DNA of 9,803 nucleotides from the NCBI GenBank assembly GCA_023544605.1, contig JAMJFQ010000064.1, positions 1 through 9,803 on the forward strand, read 5' to 3'. A program made the translations under genes and the position numbers. The stretch comes from ANME-2 cluster archaeon (GTDB lineage: Archaea > Halobacteriota > Methanosarcinia > Methanosarcinales > Methanocomedenaceae). Shown piece after piece: positions 5,414-9,803 of the stretch. Each line of letters opens with the position of its first letter. Positions within the stretch are counted from its first letter, which is position 1. The notes under the pieces were generated by a model. That model was not told the origin of the DNA. It saw only the letters and a program-made list of their open reading frames with translations, and did not search any database.

Positions 5414-6586
5414 TCAGTTACCTCCGGTTATTTTTTCCACCAGCACATCAAATGCTTCAAATACTCCTTCCTTACTAGTTGCAATTGTAGGGATTATAGG
5501 TACATCTTCTGGTATATTAAAGTGACTGCGAATCTCGTCCACATGCAACGCTCCTGGAAGGTCCTGTTTATTGGCAATAATAACATAGGGAAGGCCATAT
5601 CCCTTCGTTATTTCCAACATCTGTTTGGCTCTAATAAAATCTTTTGGCAATGTTGAGTCAACGACCAGGAATATTCCCATGGCTTCGCCACTGATCATCT
5701 GTATGATCGGGTCGAACCGTTCCTGGCCCGGCGTCCCGAAGATTTCGGCACTAAAGCCCTTGTACTCAATGTGGCCATGGTCAAGAGCAATGGTGGTACC
5801 CAGACGGTCCACCGATACTGCCCTGTTGGAAAGGGAATGAATAAAGGATGATTTGCCGGCATTAAATGGTCCTGTGACCAGTATCTTGGGAATATATATC
5901 TTAATACCGCCCGGTCGCAGTACCCGAAACAGCATGGATTTGATCTTGGTATCTGACCAATCCGCCTTAAGTACACCAAAGTACTGCCCGAATATTACCC
6001 GTTCTGCTATACCTCCAACGGTAATTACACTGTTGAAAAGTTCAGTCTTAATACTATTCAAGGTACTTTCTTCATAAGGCCATGTCGTAAAGTTATAGAT
6101 GATGACATGGTCACGTAAAAGCGCTAGCTTATTCCATATTTTCACGGCTTTAAGAGTATCCTCTTCACCACATAGATCCATAATGGTCGAAAGAGAACCG
6201 AGCATAATTATTGAACCTTTGGGTACTTCCTTCATGGCCTTGTCAATCATCTCGGTCATATTACCAATGTTCTCTGGGTCAGATACCACAAAATTTTCAT
6301 TAGAAAGGGCTCCGATAAGAGAAGAATATGCATCAATGATCAAAAGCGTGTCTTCGAACTGATGTACATTCCACCCGAACTCCTTGAACTGGTCCTTCAT
6401 GGTTCCAGGATTCGAACTGGATGTTACATACACACAGACTGCACCCTTTTGAAGATTGTGGTACAATGTCTGCATACCAAACACATCACCTTCAACCCCG
6501 GGGTGGTTCAGGTATACCAGCGTTTTTCCCCTGGGAATCCCGCCTTTCAGGTATTCATCCAGTTTTGGTATGCCGGTCTCGACCAT
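5414..6586 (-). CDS. Degenerate KaiC-like domain fused to a CvnD/MglA-like GTPase
   Basis: A protein of 390 residues with two domains; numbering is from the preferred start. Residues about 1-220 are RecA/KaiC-like (TGIPKLDEYLKGGIPRGK, then a core ending SLSTIMDL). The P-loop reads NHPGVEGDV (27-35), lacking the GK[ST] core, and the Walker B Asp is Gly, so ATP hydrolysis is not expected. Residues about 232-390 form a Ras-like GTPase: G1 GPFNAGKSS (239-247), G2 threonines 264/265, G3 FGTPGQE (283-289), G4 NKQD (339-342), G5-like ATSK. FGTPGQ in place of DxxGQ is typical of the COG2229 GTPases, which include CvnD. ATG 6586 is preferred: GGTGA (6593-6597) lies 6 nt upstream, inside the end of the preceding gene. 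An in-frame ATG at 6598 would add 4 residues but lacks a properly spaced site. Confidence 0.88.
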   Translation of the reverse strand: MVETGIPKLDEYLKGGIPRGKTLVYLNHPGVEGDVFGMQTLYHNLQKGAVCVYVTSSSNPGTMKDQFKEFGWNVHQFEDTLLIIDAYSSLIGALSNENFVVSDPENIGNMTEMIDKAMKEVPKGSIIMLGSLSTIMDLCGEEDTLKAVKIWNKLALLRDHVIIYNFTTWPYEESTLNSIKTELFNSVITVGGIAERVIFGQYFGVLKADWSDTKIKSMLFRVLRPGGIKIYIPKILVTGPFNAGKSSFIHSLSNRAVSVDRLGTTIALDHGHIEYKGFSAEIFGTPGQERFDPIIQMISGEAMGIFLVVDSTLPKDFIRAKQMLEITKGYGLPYVIIANKQDLPGALHVDEIRSHFNIPEDVPIIPTIATSKEGVFEAFDVLVEKITGGN

Positions 6587-6587
6587 G

Positions 6588-7289
6588 TTATTCACCATCC
6601 TTCAACACGATCTTCGCCCCTTCAACAGTGTACTCGTACCATTTTGATGGTTTCTGGCTCAGGCCCATCGTCCTGATATAATGGACGTCATTTTCCTCCT
6701 TAATCTCAATTACACCATCAAAAAGCTGTTTAAGGGTAGCTACAGCCTGTGGATCGTGCATCCCTTCTTCGACCAGATAAATACCAATAGCACCTGCAGT
6801 TTTTACCCTGCCAGTGAAAACGTGCAAAAAACGGAACACGGTCTGGATGTTCGAGTACATCAAAATAGTGGAAAGAGAATTAATGCATAACCTTGTCTTG
6901 CGGATATTCTTTTTCATCCAGAATTCCTCAAGGAATTGGCTTATCTTGACTCCGATACCGGTAAGGTCCACCGGACTGGATGCCCTTCTTATATTAGCAG
7001 TATCAGATGTGGGTACTCCCAGCGTCTTGGTGACGCAATCCACAATGCCCAAATGTTCCAGGGATATCTCCAGATTATTGTAATTGAACCATTCCAAAAC
7101 ATCTTCACCAGGTTCCCGGGTAGTAACGATTACGGCAGCTTCCCCATCATTGAGTCCCTGGTAGACAATATTATTGATTATTGTCTCTTTCCCACTCATA
7201 GGAGGGCCGATTATCATGATGTTGTAACCGCTTCGGATTCCTTGTATGTTTTCATCCAGCTTATCTATACCAAGTGAATAACGTTCCAT
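6588..7289 (-). CDS. KaiC/RAD55-like RecA-fold ATPase
   Basis: This 233-residue single RecA-fold domain begins MERYSLGIDKLDENIQGI, the usual opening of RAD55/KaiC-family proteins. The Walker A motif is GPPMSGKE (28-35), with Lys34 kept but Glu in place of Ser/Thr. Next comes VTTREPGED, with a candidate catalytic Glu59. The Walker B position reads CINSLSTIL, with Asn137 where Asp is usual. The ending KWYEYTVEG resembles the C-termini of archaeal KaiC-like proteins. It is probably an oligomeric nucleotide-binding regulator with weak or no ATPase activity. It shares the SLSTI block and overall layout with the N-terminal half of the next gene, suggesting a tandem duplication. Shine-Dalgarno GGAGA (7298-7302) is 8 nt before the ATG. 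It is the first gene of the minus-strand cluster. Confidence 0.88.
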   Translation of the reverse strand: MERYSLGIDKLDENIQGIRSGYNIMIIGPPMSGKETIINNIVYQGLNDGEAAVIVTTREPGEDVLEWFNYNNLEISLEHLGIVDCVTKTLGVPTSDTANIRRASSPVDLTGIGVKISQFLEEFWMKKNIRKTRLCINSLSTILMYSNIQTVFRFLHVFTGRVKTAGAIGIYLVEEGMHDPQAVATLKQLFDGVIEIKEENDVHYIRTMGLSQKPSKWYEYTVEGAKIVLKDGE

Positions 7290-7471
7290 CTATTTTGTCT
7301 CCAGATAACGATAATATATAATATTAATATAAGATTAAATTTTTTCAAACGTATTTATTTGTTTCTGTTAAGTTTATACAACCAAAGTCCCAAATATCTT
7401 ATTTAATCTATGAGTTTACCCCATATATATTTTTACTGCACAACTACTCCATATTTTTAAAATGTTAGCTG
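7290..7471 (-). promoter_or_regulatory. AT-rich promoter region of the KaiC-GTPase-roadblock cluster
   Basis: This gene-free stretch is extremely AT-rich. It contains the ribosome-binding site GGAGA, a perfect 10-bp palindrome ATATTAATAT (7321-7330), and several TATA-like words on the minus strand. These include TTATATTAA near 7322-7332 and AAATAAATAC near 7349-7358. The latter would place the start near 7325. Which box is used cannot be decided from sequence. A promoter here probably drives the whole downstream cluster. Confidence 0.45.
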
Positions 7472-7479
7472 AAAAAAAA
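7472..7479 (-). terminator. Oligo-T terminator of truD
   Basis: T8 on the minus strand, 29 nt past the truD stop and following an AT-rich stretch, is a good archaeal terminator. It should isolate truD from the downstream cluster. Confidence 0.5.
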
Positions 7480-7508
7480 TACCATATTATTCAAATCGAC
7501 AGGGTTAC

Positions 7509-8834
7509 TCAGATGCCCTCCGGATTACTTTTCATATATTCCCGCAGTAAGATTGTGGCATATGCCCCTTTTTGCAGTTTAAATCCCAGTTCTACTGCCG
7601 TATTTCCTGGATTCATTGCGTCTTCCATCACCCTATATTCCGGATCAACCGGTATAATGACCTCCCTGCGTAGTCCCTTGCTGGAAAGTTCGGGTATGGC
7701 GGGCATCCTGAACCCTTCAAGGTTCACCTTATCCCCTTCTATCACTGACTGCTCTGTCTCCCCGGGGAGCCCTTCTGACAAGGCTGTGTTGTAACCGATA
7801 ACTGGTCCGGTTACAAACGCCCGGCCCCTTTGCAGGAGGTTGTTGATGCCATCCAATGTATCCCCATTCACCAATTGTGTCCTGGTGGTGTCAGGGAGAC
7901 CAGCAACGTTCTTAAAACAGACAATATCCCCGGATAGCGCTTTATTGATAGGTATGCCCATCTCCAGGCGGCGACTGAGTATGAGATTGAATAAGTATGA
8001 TTGGTATGCATGTACGAACATCTTCCTGAGGTTGGGAGACAATGACAGAAATGCACCTGCATAGTCCCCTGGTTTTTCTACCAGGTGGCTCATCATGGCA
8101 CGCTCGTACCTCAGGCGCAGCGGATACTTCTCAAGCCCACCCTTGAGATCAAGGGTATCCAGTACATATTGCCGGACCTGCCGGGCATCCTCAGATTCTC
8201 CCGGGCATGGCCGGGCTATGTAGGCAAGGGCCGCGCCTTCTATGTCTCCTTCAACCAGCTTTTTACCCACCAAATGGGTAATGGGGCGCTGGATGCCAAA
8301 TCTCTGGATGCCGAAGAAGTTTGGTACTCCACCACGTTCTTTGATCTCTGATGACGTGAGACCCATCAAAGCATTTACTTCATCCACTGGCTGTGCTATC
8401 TTGCGGATAATTATCCTGAACCGGTTCCCCCACAGGTCGCCCAGGCTCACTTGTTTATTGGACCGCCCTACTGGAGTGATAGTAACATCCCTCAGTTTGA
8501 TGCGCTCAAGTTCAGATTGGTCCAAATCATATATGCTGATCTTCTGGGTGGTCAGTGCCTGCTTGTCCTTGGTGCCCGCCCAGCCAATGCGCTGCTGGCT
8601 GATGCGGAGAATCCGGGATATGTCCCGTATCAGATGATGGGTGTCCCAGTTCTTTTTGGCAAGGGTGCAGATGAGATATTTTCCTGTATCCTGCTCTTCC
8701 CTGTTTGTTAGCTCATCTACCACGAAATCTTCGGGCACCTGCCTGATGAGCCCACCCAGGCCGGGAGTGGATGTTGCGTACACAAGTACACCTGTGTCCT
8801 GTTCGATCTTCAAAGGCACCGGAGGATTGGTCAT
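7509..8834 (-). CDS. truD: tRNA pseudouridine(13) synthase TruD
   Basis: At 441 residues this matches archaeal TruD, which is longer than the bacterial enzyme because of the inserted TRUD domain. The N-terminal half has GLGGLIRQVPEDFVVDEL, KKNWDTHHLIRDISRIL and the catalytic block GWAGTKDKQALTTQ with nucleophile Asp90. NFFGIQRFG (172-180) is the second conserved motif. The C-terminus ends in ELGFKLQKGAYATILLREYMK, as in the family. TruD isomerises U13 in tRNAs; the related eukaryotic Pus7 has broader targets. The ATG at 8834 has no Shine-Dalgarno sequence upstream. Homology supports a start at or near here (the alignable part begins by about residue 6). It is transcribed divergently from the flavoprotein gene. 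Confidence 0.96.
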   Translation of the reverse strand: MTNPPVPLKIEQDTGVLVYATSTPGLGGLIRQVPEDFVVDELTNREEQDTGKYLICTLAKKNWDTHHLIRDISRILRISQQRIGWAGTKDKQALTTQKISIYDLDQSELERIKLRDVTITPVGRSNKQVSLGDLWGNRFRIIIRKIAQPVDEVNALMGLTSSEIKERGGVPNFFGIQRFGIQRPITHLVGKKLVEGDIEGAALAYIARPCPGESEDARQVRQYVLDTLDLKGGLEKYPLRLRYERAMMSHLVEKPGDYAGAFLSLSPNLRKMFVHAYQSYLFNLILSRRLEMGIPINKALSGDIVCFKNVAGLPDTTRTQLVNGDTLDGINNLLQRGRAFVTGPVIGYNTALSEGLPGETEQSVIEGDKVNLEGFRMPAIPELSSKGLRREVIIPVDPEYRVMEDAMNPGNTAVELGFKLQKGAYATILLREYMKSNPEGI

Positions 8835-8943
8835 AGGGATGGTGATGGCATTGATGGCTGATGTATCTTTTTACTGATATTGACCATTGAACCTGAATGA
8901 CCTGCATTAACCTATTTATAACTCCAAATAGATTGTTACCTGC
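8835..8943. promoter_or_regulatory. Divergent promoter region between truD and the flavoprotein gene
   Basis: The + strand box TATTTATAA (8913-8921) is centred about 27 nt before ATG 8944, exactly where a TATA box sits for a leaderless transcript. No Shine-Dalgarno sequence lies between them. The same element read on the other strand, TTATAAATAG, is also a good TATA box and would start a truD transcript near 8890 with a leader of about 56 nt. A weaker minus-strand AAAAAGATAC near 8865-8875 is an alternative for truD. Confidence 0.55.
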
Positions 8944-9803
8944 ATGATAACGCACGACCTTCTCATAATCGGAGGCGGACTTGCCGGGATGCGGGCCGCC
9001 CTTGAAGCCGGAAAAAACGTGGATGTTGCCGTTATTTCCAAAGTACACCCTTTACGTTCCCATTCGGGAGCTGCACAGGGTGGAATAGCTGCAGTACTGG
9101 ACGGCTGGGCACAAAAGATCGGGGACTCCCTGGAATCACATATCCAGGACACTGTCAAAGGTAGTGATTATCTTGGTGACCAGGATGCTATCGAGATACT
9201 GTGTAATGAGGCACCCGAAGATATCAGGATACTGGACCGCATGGGCGCCTTATTCAGCAGGACAGATGAAAGCTGGATAGCCCAGAGGGACTTCGGCGGC
9301 CACAGTTATGCCAGGACATGTTATGCTTCCGACAAGACGGGGCATATACTGCTGCAGACCCTGTATGAGCAGATGATGAAGCAAAGGGTGAAAGTATATC
9401 CTGAATGGCATGTGGTTTCACTCATTATCCAGGAAAATATCTGCAGGGGGCTTGTGGCATATGACATGGCCAGGGGAGAGCTGCAGGTCATCAGGGCAAA
9501 GGCAATATTATTCGCTACAGGAGGATATGGGCGGGCTTATGGAATTACCTCAAATGCCCATGCCAATACCGGGGACGGACTGGCACTTGCATATCGCGCG
9601 GGTGTGCCGCTGCAGGACATGGAATTCGTACAATTCCATCCCACCGGACTGTACAGGCACGGGATCTTGATCACAGAAGGGGCAAGGGGAGAAGGGGGAT
9701 ATTTACTAAACAAAAATGGTGAGCGGTTCATGGAAAAATACGCTCCGAACAAAATGGAACTTGCCTCAAGGGATGTAGTTTCCAGGGCGGTCCAGACTGA
9801 GAT
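8944..9803 (+). CDS. sdhA: Succinate dehydrogenase/fumarate reductase flavoprotein subunit, 3' end outside window
   Basis: The frame is open from ATG 8944 to the window edge (286 residues seen; the family usually runs about 500-600). It opens MITHDLLIIGGGLAGMRAAL, an FAD-binding Rossmann motif. HPLRSHSGAAQGGIAAV follows, with His40 in the position that binds FAD covalently in many members. Later blocks are FGGHSYARTCYASDKTGH, AILFATGGYGRAYG, NTGDGLALAYRAGVP, DMEFVQFHPTGL with the active-site His, and LITEGARGEGG with the catalytic Arg. ELASRDVVSRA is closer to SdhA/FrdA than to aspartate oxidase NadB. In methanogens the same family includes the thiol:fumarate reductase subunit TfrA, so the electron partner (membrane quinone/methanophenazine or thiol cofactor) is open; the gene to the right would decide. 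Confidence 0.88.
   Translation, partial: MITHDLLIIGGGLAGMRAALEAGKNVDVAVISKVHPLRSHSGAAQGGIAAVLDGWAQKIGDSLESHIQDTVKGSDYLGDQDAIEILCNEAPEDIRILDRMGALFSRTDESWIAQRDFGGHSYARTCYASDKTGHILLQTLYEQMMKQRVKVYPEWHVVSLIIQENICRGLVAYDMARGELQVIRAKAILFATGGYGRAYGITSNAHANTGDGLALAYRAGVPLQDMEFVQFHPTGLYRHGILITEGARGEGGYLLNKNGERFMEKYAPNKMELASRDVVSRAVQTE

Noticed and set aside
4955..5656. A 233-codon + strand open frame across the roadblock and GTPase genes
   Set aside because: It is antisense to two clear protein families, the translation shows no domain, and no promoter or ribosome-binding site precedes it.
7462..7794. A + strand open frame starting in the AT-rich spacer and running over the 3' end of truD
   Set aside because: Most of it is antisense to truD and it shows no recognisable domain or ribosome-binding site.

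Overview
The window is a euryarchaeal chromosome segment. The gene content (ribosomal proteins S8e, S19e, L31e and L39e, aIF6, a PDCD5-family protein, archaeal-type TruD), the GGTGA/GGAGG Shine-Dalgarno sites and the TATA-type promoters are archaeal. Protein style and gene order suggest a methanogen or ANME relative in or near Methanosarcinales. That lineage call is inference; genus cannot be fixed from the sequence alone.

Layout. 1-172: the 3' end of a DDE transposase cut by the window edge. 298-678 (-): rps8e, with its own promoter region and an oligo-T terminator. 847-924 (+): tRNA-Arg(CCT) with encoded CCA. 925-1185: non-coding, with two inverted repeats and a promoter. 1186-2007 (+): a HAD-superfamily protein with an unusual catalytic motif, ending 1 nt from the convergent aIF6 gene. 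7289-2009 (-): ten tightly packed genes in transcription order: KaiC/RAD55-like ATPase, degenerate KaiC domain fused to a Ras-like GTPase, roadblock/LC7 protein, YhbY/CRM RNA-binding protein, S19e, PDCD5-like protein, PP-loop ATPase, L39e, L31e, aIF6. 7290-7508: AT-rich promoter/terminator region. 7509-8834 (-): truD. 8944 to the window end (+): a succinate dehydrogenase/fumarate reductase flavoprotein, cut by the edge and apparently expressed from a leaderless transcript.

How the genes fit together. The 3' half of the minus-strand cluster is a conserved archaeal translation neighbourhood (S19e, PDCD5, PP-loop protein, L39e, L31e, aIF6) concerned with ribosome assembly, subunit joining and RNA binding or modification. 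Its 5' half is a three-gene nucleotide-switch module: an ATPase, a catalytically dead ATPase-GTPase fusion, and a roadblock protein of the kind that acts as partner or GAP for MglA/CvnD-type GTPases. The three genes overlap or abut with Shine-Dalgarno sites inside the preceding gene, so they are probably translated together. This module is the most interesting feature of the window. Its biological role is not known to me, and its placement upstream of ribosomal genes is the main clue.
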